Of a stretch of 64,000 nt of DNA, positions 53,098 to 61,901 are shown one piece after another. A program made the translations under genes and the position numbers. Below the pieces are notes generated by a model. It saw nothing but the letters and a program-made list of their open reading frames with translations, was not told the origin of the DNA and ran no database searches. The stretch comes from an uncultured bacterium (GTDB lineage Bacteria; Planctomycetota; JAJSAM01; JAJVHW01): positions 62,001-126,000 of the forward strand of contig CALKVK010000023.1 in assembly GCA_937996235.1 (NCBI GenBank), in the 5' to 3' direction. How positions within the stretch are numbered: position 1 is the stretch's first letter; each line of letters opens with the position of its first letter.

Positions 53098-54345
53098 TCA
53101 GTCGCCGATCTTCCGGATCTCGTCGATCGCGCGTTGCGCGAGCTCCGGGATGCCGACCGTGTCCGCAGCGCGCTGGAGGATCTTGCGCGCCTGGTACTTC
53201 GTGCCCTGGTCGAGCTTCATCTGGGCCTTGCTGATCTGCAGGCCGAGCCACTTCGTCGCCTCGTCGGGCAGCTTGCGCCGGATCTCGTCGGCCTCGCGCG
53301 CGTGCTGCGGGTCCTGTCCGCCCCACTGCGTCTTGAACGCATCGACCTTCTCGAGCGCGAGCCCGAACTGCCCCGTCTGGCGCAGCGCCTCGAGGTCGGC
53401 CTGCAGCCGCGACCACGCGTCGTTCGCGTCGCGCGGCGAGCCCGCGGCGACGCTGCCCGCGACCTTCGCGCGCTCGCGGCGCGCCGACTCGACCTCGGAC
53501 CCGCCGTAGGGCCCGTACGTGGCGAGGAACTCGTCGATGCGCTGGACGAACTCGACGTCGTTGTGCCAGTTGTCCTCCTGGCGCCAGGCGCGGATCGCGT
53601 TCCACGCGCGCAGCGCCTCCTTCACCTTCTCGCGGCCCGCATCGGCGCCGATCTGCTGCTCGGCCAGTTCGCGCAGCTCGCGGATGCGCGGCCCGAACGA
53701 GGGGTCGCTCTCGTCGCCTGCGGCGGCCTCGGCCTTCACTGTCTGCCAGTCGAACTTCTCCTGCGCCGCGCGCATGCGCAGGAACACGCGCTCGTTCGGC
53801 GACGTGTCGGGGCGCAGCGCGTAGTAGCCGACGCCCGCGAGCAGCGCGAGCACGCCCACGATCACGAGCGGTGCGAGCGGCGAGCCCGAGCTGCGCGCGC
53901 GCTGGCGCCGCGGCCGCTCGCCGCCGTCCGCACCGCCGCGCTTCGGCGCGCGCGCCGCCGCACGACCCGGCGCCGCGGCCACGGCAGGGGCCACGGTGGG
54001 CGCCACGGGTGCCGCCGCCTGCACCGCCACGGGCCGCGCGACGGGCGCCGCGGCCGGCGTCGGCTCGTCGTGGAACACGATCCGCGCGTCGCCGACCTCG
54101 ATCACGTCGCCGCTCCGCAGCGGCCGCTGGTTGACGTACGCGCCGTTCACGCGCGTCCCCGCGTCGCTCTCGAGGTCGACGATCTTCCACGCGCCCATCA
54201 CCGGCTGCAGCTTGCAGTGGACGGACGACACCGACGCGCCCGCGACGACGACGTCGCAGCTCGCCTCCGCGCCGATCACGATCTCGCGCGCGCCGAACTC
54301 GAAGGCGCGCTCGCCCCCGCGGCCGCCGATCACCAGTCTCGGCAC
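53098..54345 (-). CDS. FHA-TM protein with degenerate FHA site
   Basis: 415 aa from GTG 54345 with GAGGAGCTGAC upstream. FHA fold at 1-90 (VPRLVIGGRGGERAFEFGAR, SVHCKLQPVMGAWKIVDLES, DAGTRVNGAYVNQRPLRSGD). The Arg expected after the first Gly (GR) is replaced (IGAEASCD), so phosphothreonine binding may be weakened. A long Ala/Pro linker, a TM (PLVIVGVLALLAGVGYYAL, about 157-175) and an extracytoplasmic helical domain of 240 residues (KVKEALRAWNAIRAWRQEDN, AWSRLQADLEALRQTGQFGL) with a C-terminal TPR-like part. It may link the cytoplasmic kinase to the envelope. Confidence 0.85.
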   Translation of the reverse strand: MPRLVIGGRGGERAFEFGAREIVIGAEASCDVVVAGASVSSVHCKLQPVMGAWKIVDLESDAGTRVNGAYVNQRPLRSGDVIEVGDARIVFHDEPTPAAAPVARPVAVQAAAPVAPTVAPAVAAAPGRAAARAPKRGGADGGERPRRQRARSSGSPLAPLVIVGVLALLAGVGYYALRPDTSPNERVFLRMRAAQEKFDWQTVKAEAAAGDESDPSFGPRIRELRELAEQQIGADAGREKVKEALRAWNAIRAWRQEDNWHNDVEFVQRIDEFLATYGPYGGSEVESARRERAKVAGSVAAGSPRDANDAWSRLQADLEALRQTGQFGLALEKVDAFKTQWGGQDPQHAREADEIRRKLPDEATKWLGLQISKAQMKLDQGTKYQARKILQRAADTVGIPELAQRAIDEIRKIGD

Positions 54346-54424
54346 GTCAGCTCCTCTCCGCGGCGTCGCCGACGGATGCGCCCCGCCGCGCGGCACGCGT
54401 GCGGTCGGGTGCGGTGCGCGGTCC

Positions 54425-57103
54425 TCATTCGTCCTCGACGGACGTGTCGGAGAACCCGAAGTTCTGCGTCCAGTGGCGGCCGCTGCGCCCGCAGCCCATG
54501 TCCACCCAGGCGGGGATGAGGATGTTGCGGTGGTGGCCCGACGAGTGGATCCAGGCCTCGTGCGCGCCGAGCGGCGTGCCCGAGCCCATGTGGATGTTCT
54601 CGGAGCAGCCCATCATGCGATAGCCGGCCAGGGCGACGCGGTCGGCGGGCGAGTGCTTGCCCGGCACCGGCGACTCGTGCGCGAAGAAGCCGAGGCGCGC
54701 CATGTCGTCGGAGTGGCCGCGCGCCGAGAGCGTGAGCTGGTCGTTGATCAGCACGGCGCGGCGGTGGCCGAACATGATGCGGTACTCGTTCGTGACGCGC
54801 ACCTGCTCGCGTTCGTCGTCGGTGGCCTCGCACGCGACGCTCGCGTTGCGCGCCATCACGGCGTCGTTGTACTGGAGCAGCTTCAGGTCGCGCGGCGTCT
54901 CGAACCACGTGCGCACCGTCAGGTCGCGGTCGAGGTAGCACGTGATCGCCTCGACGCGCTCGCGCAGGGGACGCGTCTCGCCGCCGAGGTAGTCGATCTC
55001 GATGAACAGGTCCTCGGTCTCCGAGAGCAGCTTCTCGAGCGCCTTGTCCTTCGTCGGCGCGGCGTGCGCGGGGTCGTCCCAGGCCGCGCGCACCGCGGCG
55101 ACGCGCTCGTCCACGTCGCGCTGCACCGGCGTGTACTCCTTCTCGCGCCCCTGGTAGGGATAGAAGTACTTCACCTCGTCGAAGATCAGGTCGAGGGCGT
55201 GGTTGCGCGCGTTCTCGAGCTTCTGGTACGCGCCGCGCACGGCGTCGAGCGACTTCGCCTGCTTCGTCGCCTCGAGCTTCACGACGAGCTTCTCGACCTG
55301 CGCCGTGTAGTCCTTGATCTTCGCGGCGTTCTCGATGGCGCGCAGCTCGTCGACCGTGATGATCGCGTTCGGGTCGGTCGGGTGTGGGACGTACCCGCCG
55401 TCGGGCAGCGGCCTCCCGAGCACGCGCGCGTGCACCTCGGACGTGGCGAGGCGCGCGACGTCGTCCTTGGTGCCGAGCGCGCGGCGCATGACCGCGGTGT
55501 ACGCGTCGTGCGCGCCCACGTCGGCGAGGAGCAGGCCCGCGGCGCGCGCGTCGGCGTCGTCCCACTGCGCCCGCACGAAGAGCTGGCCGAGCACGTCGGG
55601 CGGCAGCTCCGAGACGAGCCGCGTGCTCGCGTCCTTGCCCTTGCCGAGCTGCACGGAGTCGTCGGTCGCGCCGTTCACGGACCACGTGCCGTCGCTGAGG
55701 CGCAGCGGACCGAACGGGCGCGGGTCGGCGCGCACCTGCGCGAGCAGCGCGCCGACGACGCGCGACTCCTCGCGCAGGTCGCCGAGCCGCGTGCCGACGG
55801 CCTCCCGCAGTCCCGCGTCCGTGAGCGTCTCGAGCGCGCTCTCGAGCCGCGCCGCGGCGTCGCCGAAGTGGCGCAGGCGGGCGAGCTCCTCGGCGGCCGC
55901 GAGCGCGCGCAGGGCCGACGTGCGCTCCTTCGTGGTGTCGGCGCCCTTGCCGCCGCCGAGTTCGACGGTCGCCGCCGGCGCGTCGCGCAGCTCGGGCACG
56001 CGCGCGAGGAGCCAGAGGTCGAAGCCGGTCCCGCGCAGCCGCGCGGCCGCCGCGTCGAGGTACTCGCGTGCGGAGTCGCGGCGCCCCTCGGCCACGAGCT
56101 TCCGCGCCTGCTCGACGACGTCCGCGGCGGCGGCCTCCGCGCGCACGGCGATCTCGTCGAGCGCGCGCGCGACGGCGCGGTCGGTCGGGCGGTCGAGCGG
56201 CGGCGCACGCAGCAGCCAGCCGTTCCACAGGTCGAGCGCGTCGCCCGGGCGGCCGTCCTCGAGCGCGGCGCGGGCGTCGCGCTCGGTGCGCTCGCGCTCC
56301 TCCTCGGGCCGCGTGCCGGAGCCCTGCGCGAGCTGCGCGAGCAGCGCGCGGATCTCGGCGACCGCGGCAGGGTCGTCCACGTAGCGCTCGAGCAGGTCCG
56401 CGCAGCGCGCGCGGCGCTGCACGTCGATCATCGTCGGCCACGCGCCGCGCAGGTCGGAGAGCGCCGCGCCCGCGCGGGACGCCTGCGCCGCCTCGGGGGC
56501 GGCGTCGCGCGCGAGCGCCTCGTCCACGACGGCCCGCGCCGCGACGGCCGCGGGCGCCGCCGGCAGCGCCGCCTTGAACGCGTCGAGCCGCGCGCGCCGC
56601 TCGGCCGCCGCGGCCGGGCGGTCGGCGGCCTGCACGACCGCGCGCGCGGCGAGCTCGTACTCGCGGTCGCGCGCCGTCGCCCGCGAGCTCTCGTACGCCG
56701 CGAGCCCGACGTAGGCGCTCGCGGCGAGCACGAGCGGCACCGCGAGCAGGCCCCAGCCCGCGGGGCGCTGCACCGGCGCGCGGCGCGCGCGCTCCGCGGG
56801 CGCGGGCGCCGACGCCGGGTCCGCGACGTAGGTGATGACCGTCTGGCCGATCTCGAGCTCGTCGCCGGGCTGCAGCCGCGCCGAGAGCACGGGGCGCCCG
56901 CCGAGGAACGTGCCGTTCGACGAGCCCTCGTCGACGACGCGCCAGCCCCCGTCCACCGGCCGGAACGTGCAGTGCCTGCGGCTCGCACGCTGCTCGGCGA
57001 GGACGACGTCGCACTCGTCGGCCCGCCCGAACGTGACGGGGCTCGCGGCGAGCGCGACGCGTTGCTCGCTGCCGTCGCCCGCGACGACGAGCAGTTCGGC
57101 CAT
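54425..57103 (-). CDS. FHA-TM-CAP (SCP-like) fusion protein
   Basis: 892 aa from ATG 57103 (CCGGAGGTGCC upstream). A cytoplasmic FHA domain with intact FGR (25-27), SRRH (41-44) and SSNGT (61-65) precedes a TM (WGLLAVPLVLAASAYVGLAA, about 116-135). Some 600 residues of helical, Ala/Arg-rich repeats follow. The C-terminal 140 residues form a CAP/SCP domain: LTLSARGHSDDMARLGFFAH, ESPVPGKHSPADRVALAGYR, MGCSENIH, AHEAWIHSSGHHRNILIPAW, and WTQNFGF. The His/Glu of the CAP cavity are present. This couples an intracellular phospho-recognition module to an outside CAP domain, which is unusual. Confidence 0.88.
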   Translation of the reverse strand: MAELLVVAGDGSEQRVALAASPVTFGRADECDVVLAEQRASRRHCTFRPVDGGWRVVDEGSSNGTFLGGRPVLSARLQPGDELEIGQTVITYVADPASAPAPAERARRAPVQRPAGWGLLAVPLVLAASAYVGLAAYESSRATARDREYELAARAVVQAADRPAAAAERRARLDAFKAALPAAPAAVAARAVVDEALARDAAPEAAQASRAGAALSDLRGAWPTMIDVQRRARCADLLERYVDDPAAVAEIRALLAQLAQGSGTRPEEERERTERDARAALEDGRPGDALDLWNGWLLRAPPLDRPTDRAVARALDEIAVRAEAAAADVVEQARKLVAEGRRDSAREYLDAAAARLRGTGFDLWLLARVPELRDAPAATVELGGGKGADTTKERTSALRALAAAEELARLRHFGDAAARLESALETLTDAGLREAVGTRLGDLREESRVVGALLAQVRADPRPFGPLRLSDGTWSVNGATDDSVQLGKGKDASTRLVSELPPDVLGQLFVRAQWDDADARAAGLLLADVGAHDAYTAVMRRALGTKDDVARLATSEVHARVLGRPLPDGGYVPHPTDPNAIITVDELRAIENAAKIKDYTAQVEKLVVKLEATKQAKSLDAVRGAYQKLENARNHALDLIFDEVKYFYPYQGREKEYTPVQRDVDERVAAVRAAWDDPAHAAPTKDKALEKLLSETEDLFIEIDYLGGETRPLRERVEAITCYLDRDLTVRTWFETPRDLKLLQYNDAVMARNASVACEATDDEREQVRVTNEYRIMFGHRRAVLINDQLTLSARGHSDDMARLGFFAHESPVPGKHSPADRVALAGYRMMGCSENIHMGSGTPLGAHEAWIHSSGHHRNILIPAWVDMGCGRSGRHWTQNFGFSDTSVEDE

Positions 57104-57222
57104 GGCACCTCCGGATCGGGGCCGCGCACCGCGAGCGGCAAGTCCGAGCGAGGCCCCATGCTCCCGGCGCCGCGCGTGCGGGTCAATTCATCCGCCGCAG
57201 CGCGTCGCAGCGCGGCCCAGGC

Positions 57223-59802
57223 TCAGGGCACGCGCAGCGAGACGGTCTCGTCGGCCACGACCGTGACCGGGCGCGTCGCGAGGGTCTGCGAGCCGCGGCG
57301 CAGCGCGACGCGCACGACGCCCGCGGGGATCGCCGACAGCTCGAGCGTGCCGTTCGACGGCACGTGGAAGCGGTTGGCGAACTGCAGCGCGCCGTCGGTC
57401 CACGCGAGGACCGGCGCGCCGCCCTCGTCCGTCAGGTCCACGAACAGGCGCTCGTCGCCCTGACCGTCCGCCCCGGCGCCGTCCACGTGCAGCGCGAGCC
57501 TGCCGTGGGGCGCGAGCCGCACCTCGAGCGGCGCCTTCGGCCCGGCGGCCCCCACCTCGAAGCGCAGCTCGGCCGGCGGGAGCCCGGGGGAGACGACGCG
57601 CAGGTTCCACGTGCCGGGCAGGAGCCCCGTCACGTCGGCCGCGCCGCCCTCGTCCGTCGCGAACGACTCGACGCGCGTGTGCACGGCGCCGACGGGCGCG
57701 ACCCGCACGAACACCCCGGGGACCGGCTGCCCGTGCGCGTCCACGACGGCGACCGCGGCCCGCTGCGTCCGGAGCAGTTCCACGCGCACGGGCGGGCGGA
57801 CTCCGTCGGGCACCTCGAGGTCGAGGATCGCGCCCCGCCAGACGCCGCCCAGCGCGAACAGGTTGTAGCGGCCGCGCCGCACGATCGGCAGGGAGCCGCG
57901 CATGGGCGGCGCGGACGGCTCCACGGTCGTGGTCCGCGGCCGCGCGGCCGGGTCCTCGACCTCCTCGAGCACGACGCGGATCGGCTCGGGCTCGGCGCCC
58001 GGCGGGAAGACGACCTCGACGTCGAGCGGCGCGGGCTGCTCCGCGACGAGCTCCACGTCGGTGCTGCCGGCGTCGACGACGCGCCCGCCGACGTCGTAGC
58101 CCGGCACGCGCGCGCGCACGCCGTACTCGCCCTCGGGCAGGTCCTCGACCGCGAAGCTGCCGTCGGCGCCGAGCGTCACCTGGCGCTCGACGCGCGCGAA
58201 GCGCGGGTGGTTGTCGGCCTGCACGTAGACGAACGCGCCGGGCGCCGCGACGGGGTTGCCGCGCACGTCCACGATGCGTCCGCGGATCGCCAGTCCCGCG
58301 TCGAGCCGCAGGTCCTCGACGACGTCGCCGCCCGCGGGGATCGTGCGCCCGATCGACGCGCCCTCGATGTCGAAGCGCAGCTCGAACGCCTTGCGCGCCG
58401 GGAGGCCGTGGAGCGCGTAGCGGCCCTCGGCGTCCACGCGCGCCCGCACCTCGTAGCGCAGCCCGAGCACGGCGGCATCGCGCGGGCCGATGCCGTCGGG
58501 CGTCCACGCGACGCGCGCCTGGGCGCCCTCGCACGGCGCGCCCGACGCGCGCTGGAGCCGGCCGCGCACGGTGCGCTCGCCGGCGAGGCTCAGCGTGACC
58601 GGGGCGTCGCCGCCCGGGCGGACCGCGTCGCTGAGGCCGCGGCCCCGGCGTCCCGCCAGCACGAGCACGTCCGAGTCCGAGCCGGGCGCGGTCTCGGGCA
58701 GCCAGTCGAAGTCGAACGCGCCGTCGTCGCCGGTGACGGGCCCGAGGACGCGCTCGATGCCCGCGCTCTCGAAGATCGGCGCCACGGCCACGAGCCGCGC
58801 GCCCGCGACGCCCGCGCCCGCCGCGTCCACGACGCGACCGCGCACGCGCTGCCCCGGCGCGAGCCGCATCTCCAGGTCGCCGGCCGCGGGCACCCGGTAC
58901 GAGCGCCAGCCGAGTCCGCGCGCGAACGCCGCGACCCGCCCCTGGCGCGGCACGCCGAGCGTGAAGCGCCCGGCGGCGTCAGTCGTCGTGCGCAGCTCCG
59001 GGTCGTCGAGGGCGAGCACGACGGCTCCCGCGACCGGGCGCTCGTCCACCGCCGATACCACCCAGCCCGAGAGCGGCTCGCGCGGCGGCACGACGAGCCG
59101 GAGCGGGGACGCGTCCGTGTCGAGCGGCACGTTGGCGACGACCGGCAGGGCGCACGCGTCGGGGCCGGTCGCGCGCACGGCCACGGGCCCCGCGGGCGTG
59201 ACGAGGCGCGCGACGCCGCTCTCGTCGGTCAGCGACTCCTCGCCGTACGCGATGGAGTCGGCGAGCACGCGCACGCCCGCGCGCGGGCGGTCCCGGTAGT
59301 CGACGACGCGCACGTCGAGGCGCTGCGCCGGGCGGAGCGCGAACTCGAACGGGCCGTCGCCCATCGCGACCGCCCCCGGCACGCGGGCGGCGCCGCCGCA
59401 GATGGCGCGCGCGTAGCCGGGCTTCGACGCGCGGACGATCCACGCCTCGAGCGGTCCGGGACCGACGCGGAAGCGGCCGTCCGCGTCGGTGACCGTCTCC
59501 GCCACGGGCACGAGCGGCGGCGAGCCGTCCGGACGCGCCGCGAGCAGCTCGATGCGCACGCCCGCCGCGGGCGGCAGCGACTTGGGGTCCCACGCGTCGC
59601 CGGGCGCCATCAGGAGCAGGCGGCCCTCGCGCCAGACCGTCATCTCGGAGGCGTCGAACGCGCGCTCCCACGGCTGCGGCGCGAACTCGGCGTCGGGCAC
59701 GGCCGCCGCGAGCGGCTCGACACGGTCGCCGCAGCCCGCGGCGAACGCGAGCGCGAGGGCCGCGGCGAGCGGCGCGCGGCGGCACGGACGGACGCGGTGC
59801 AT
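57223..59802 (-). CDS. Large lipoprotein with carboxypeptidase-regulatory-like domains
   Basis: 859 aa from ATG 59802 (GGAGGGAGACCTCG upstream). Lipoprotein signal LAAALALAFAAGC (lipobox AAGC at about 23). Most of the protein is a row of beta-sandwich modules of the CarboxypepD_reg/Cna-B type, each with a 'DADGRF' or 'TDAAGRFTL' turn: VTDADGRFRVGPGPLEAWIV, TTDAAGRFTLGVPRQG, VDAEGRYALHGLPARKAFEL, GADGSFAVEDLPEGEYGVRA, and VPGYDVGGRVVDAGSTDVEL. There are seven or more modules. No enzyme domain. It likely projects from the membrane as a rigid adhesive or scaffold fibre. Same strand and operon as the FHA genes. Confidence 0.85.
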   Translation of the reverse strand: MHRVRPCRRAPLAAALALAFAAGCGDRVEPLAAAVPDAEFAPQPWERAFDASEMTVWREGRLLLMAPGDAWDPKSLPPAAGVRIELLAARPDGSPPLVPVAETVTDADGRFRVGPGPLEAWIVRASKPGYARAICGGAARVPGAVAMGDGPFEFALRPAQRLDVRVVDYRDRPRAGVRVLADSIAYGEESLTDESGVARLVTPAGPVAVRATGPDACALPVVANVPLDTDASPLRLVVPPREPLSGWVVSAVDERPVAGAVVLALDDPELRTTTDAAGRFTLGVPRQGRVAAFARGLGWRSYRVPAAGDLEMRLAPGQRVRGRVVDAAGAGVAGARLVAVAPIFESAGIERVLGPVTGDDGAFDFDWLPETAPGSDSDVLVLAGRRGRGLSDAVRPGGDAPVTLSLAGERTVRGRLQRASGAPCEGAQARVAWTPDGIGPRDAAVLGLRYEVRARVDAEGRYALHGLPARKAFELRFDIEGASIGRTIPAGGDVVEDLRLDAGLAIRGRIVDVRGNPVAAPGAFVYVQADNHPRFARVERQVTLGADGSFAVEDLPEGEYGVRARVPGYDVGGRVVDAGSTDVELVAEQPAPLDVEVVFPPGAEPEPIRVVLEEVEDPAARPRTTTVEPSAPPMRGSLPIVRRGRYNLFALGGVWRGAILDLEVPDGVRPPVRVELLRTQRAAVAVVDAHGQPVPGVFVRVAPVGAVHTRVESFATDEGGAADVTGLLPGTWNLRVVSPGLPPAELRFEVGAAGPKAPLEVRLAPHGRLALHVDGAGADGQGDERLFVDLTDEGGAPVLAWTDGALQFANRFHVPSNGTLELSAIPAGVVRVALRRGSQTLATRPVTVVADETVSLRVP

Positions 59803-59828
59803 CGAGGTCTCCCTCCGCCCCGACGCCC

Positions 59829-59847
59829 CCGCACGTTGTACGTGCGG
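59829..59847. terminator. Perfect 8-bp hairpin after the activator gene
   Basis: ccgcacgt and acgtgcgg around a tgt loop, 18 bp beyond the stop codon of the FHA-sigma-54 gene and 27 bp before the lipoprotein start. There is no T-run, so it may be a weak or Rho-assisted terminator, an attenuator, or a protein-binding palindrome. Confidence 0.4.
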
Positions 59848-59864
59848 CCGGTCGCGCCTGGGAA

Positions 59865-61832
59865 TCACTCTCCGCCCCGGGTCAGGCCGTGCCGCCGGAT
59901 CTTCGCGTCGAGCGTGGGACGCGAGACGCGCAGCAGCCGCGCCGCCTCGGCCTTGCGCCAGTCGCAGCGGCGGAGCGCGTCCTCGACCACGCGCCGCTCG
60001 ACCTCGTCGGCCGCGTCCTGCACGACGTCCTTGAGCGCCCGGCCGCGCGTCGGCACGTCGGCGGGCGGCGTCGCGCGGTGGCGGATCTCGGGCGAGAGGA
60101 CCTCGGGCAGGATCACGTCCTCGGAGAGCGCGACGGCGCGCAGCACCTCGTTGCGGAGCTGCCGCACGTTGCCCGGCCAGTCGTACGCCGCGAGGAGCCG
60201 CAGCGCCTCGTCGGTGACGCGCACCTCGGGCACGGCCTGCCCCGGCGCGGGCGGCTCGCGGTCGTCGAGGAAGTGCTGCACGAGCTCCGGCACGTCCTCG
60301 CGGCGCTCGCGCAGCGGCGGCAGCCGGACCTGCAGCACGTTGATGCGGTAGTAGAGGTCCTCGCGGAACGCGCCCTCCGCCACCATGCGCGGCAGGTCGC
60401 GGTTCGTCGCCGAGACGATCCGCACGTCCACCTGCACGGTGTCCTTCCCGCCGACGCGGCGCAGCTCGCCCGTCTCGAGCACCCGCAGCAGCTTGATCTG
60501 CGTCGCGGGCGGCAGCTCGCCGATCTCGTCGAGGAAGAGCGTGCCCCCGTGCGCCGCCTCGAAGAGGCCGGTGCGGTCGCGGTCGGCTCCGGTGAACGCG
60601 CCCCTCACGTGGCCGAAGAGCACGCTCTCGAGCAGCGTGGCCGGGATGGCCGCGCAGTTCTCCCCGACGAACGCCGCGGCGCGCCGCGGCCCGTTGCGGT
60701 GGATCGCGCGCGCGACGAGCTCCTTCCCCGTGCCGCTCTCGCCGAGGATCAGCACGGGCACCGACGAGCCCGTCGCGTGGTCCACGAGGCGCAGAGCGTC
60801 GTGCAGTGCGCGCGAGCTGCCGACGATCTCGTCGTACGGGTACTGGAGCGGCCGGTCGCCGCGCTCGGCGAGCAGCGTGCGGACCTCGTCGAGCTCGCGC
60901 CGCTGGCGGTCCACGCGCGCCTCGAGCAGGCGGTTCAGCTCCTCGACCTGCGCCTTGCTGCGCGCGAGCTCCTCGGTGCGCTCGCGCAGCTCGGCGAGCA
61001 CGCGCTGGTCCTCGAGCGCGACGGCCGCCTGGTGCGCGAACGCCTCGACGAGCTCCTGGTCGTCGGCGCGGAAGACGCCCTCCTCGAAGCGGTGGTCGAG
61101 GTAGAGGAAGCCGAGGAAGCGCCCGCGCGCCGCGAGCGGCAGGCAGAGCACCGAGCGCAGCTTCATGCCGGAGACGCTCGACGAACCCCGCAGGCGCGCG
61201 TCGGCCTGCGCGTTGGTCGTGAGCAGCGCCTTGCCCGTGCGCGCGACCTCCTCCGCGACCGCGCGGCTGATCTTCAGCGAGGGACGCTGCACGTTCTCCT
61301 GGTCGAGCGTGCGCGACGCGACCATCTCGAAGCGTCCTTCGCTCTCGCGCAGGATCAGGAAGCCGCGCTCGGCGCCCGTCAGCGAGATGACCTGGTCCAC
61401 GATCAGCGTCAGCAGCTTGCGGTGGTCGGTCTCGCCGGCGAGCGCGGCGAGGGTCGTGCGCAGGCGGCGCACGTCCTCGGCCGCCGGGCGCGCCGGGCTC
61501 TCGACCGCGGGCAGGCGCTTCGCCGCACGCGCCCCGGCCGCGGCGCTGCGCGCGTCCTGGAAGGTCAGCACGGCGTCGCCGAGCTCGATCCGGTCGCCGC
61601 TGCGCAGGCGCCGCGCCGCGACGAGCGAGCCGTTCACGCGCGTGCCGTGCGCCGAGCCCGCGTCGCGCAGCCGCCAGCCGGTCGGGCTGCGCTCGACCAC
61701 GAAGTGCACGCGCGACACGTCGGTGCCGGCGACGGTCAGGTCGCAGTCCTCGCCCGCACCGACCGACAGCGGACGGTCCCCCAGCTCGACGTGGCGGGAC
61801 GTCCCCCCCTGTTCGAAGAGCAGCCGGGCCAT
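59865..61832 (-). CDS. FHA-GAF-sigma-54 activator
   Basis: 655 aa from ATG 61832. FHA domain at 20-92 (VGAGEDCD, SRVH at 40-43, AHGTRVNG). GAF domain about 135-275 (GAERGFLILRESEGRFEM, VLCLPLAARGRFLGFLYLDH). Coiled coil about 280-320. AAA+ domain with Walker A GESGTGKE (364-371), GAFTGA loop (411-416) and TLFLDEIGELP. Fis-type HTH at the C-terminus (DWRKAEAARLLRVSRPTLDA). It has no receiver domain, so control must come through FHA binding of a phosphoprotein and a GAF ligand. A known architecture in myxobacteria. First gene of the minus-strand locus. Confidence 0.93.
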   Translation of the reverse strand: MARLLFEQGGTSRHVELGDRPLSVGAGEDCDLTVAGTDVSRVHFVVERSPTGWRLRDAGSAHGTRVNGSLVAARRLRSGDRIELGDAVLTFQDARSAAAGARAAKRLPAVESPARPAAEDVRRLRTTLAALAGETDHRKLLTLIVDQVISLTGAERGFLILRESEGRFEMVASRTLDQENVQRPSLKISRAVAEEVARTGKALLTTNAQADARLRGSSSVSGMKLRSVLCLPLAARGRFLGFLYLDHRFEEGVFRADDQELVEAFAHQAAVALEDQRVLAELRERTEELARSKAQVEELNRLLEARVDRQRRELDEVRTLLAERGDRPLQYPYDEIVGSSRALHDALRLVDHATGSSVPVLILGESGTGKELVARAIHRNGPRRAAAFVGENCAAIPATLLESVLFGHVRGAFTGADRDRTGLFEAAHGGTLFLDEIGELPPATQIKLLRVLETGELRRVGGKDTVQVDVRIVSATNRDLPRMVAEGAFREDLYYRINVLQVRLPPLRERREDVPELVQHFLDDREPPAPGQAVPEVRVTDEALRLLAAYDWPGNVRQLRNEVLRAVALSEDVILPEVLSPEIRHRATPPADVPTRGRALKDVVQDAADEVERRVVEDALRRCDWRKAEAARLLRVSRPTLDAKIRRHGLTRGGE

Positions 61833-61901
61833 ACGGCAGAGGGTAGCCCGGGCGTGCGCGCCCGGCGCCGGTCCACGCGAGCGACGCGTAGACTCCCGAG
61901 G

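Noticed and set aside
57104..57222. Sigma-54 promoter before the FHA-CAP gene
   Set aside because: A TTGC is present but no GG lies 10 bp upstream of its GC, so the -24/-12 spacing fails.
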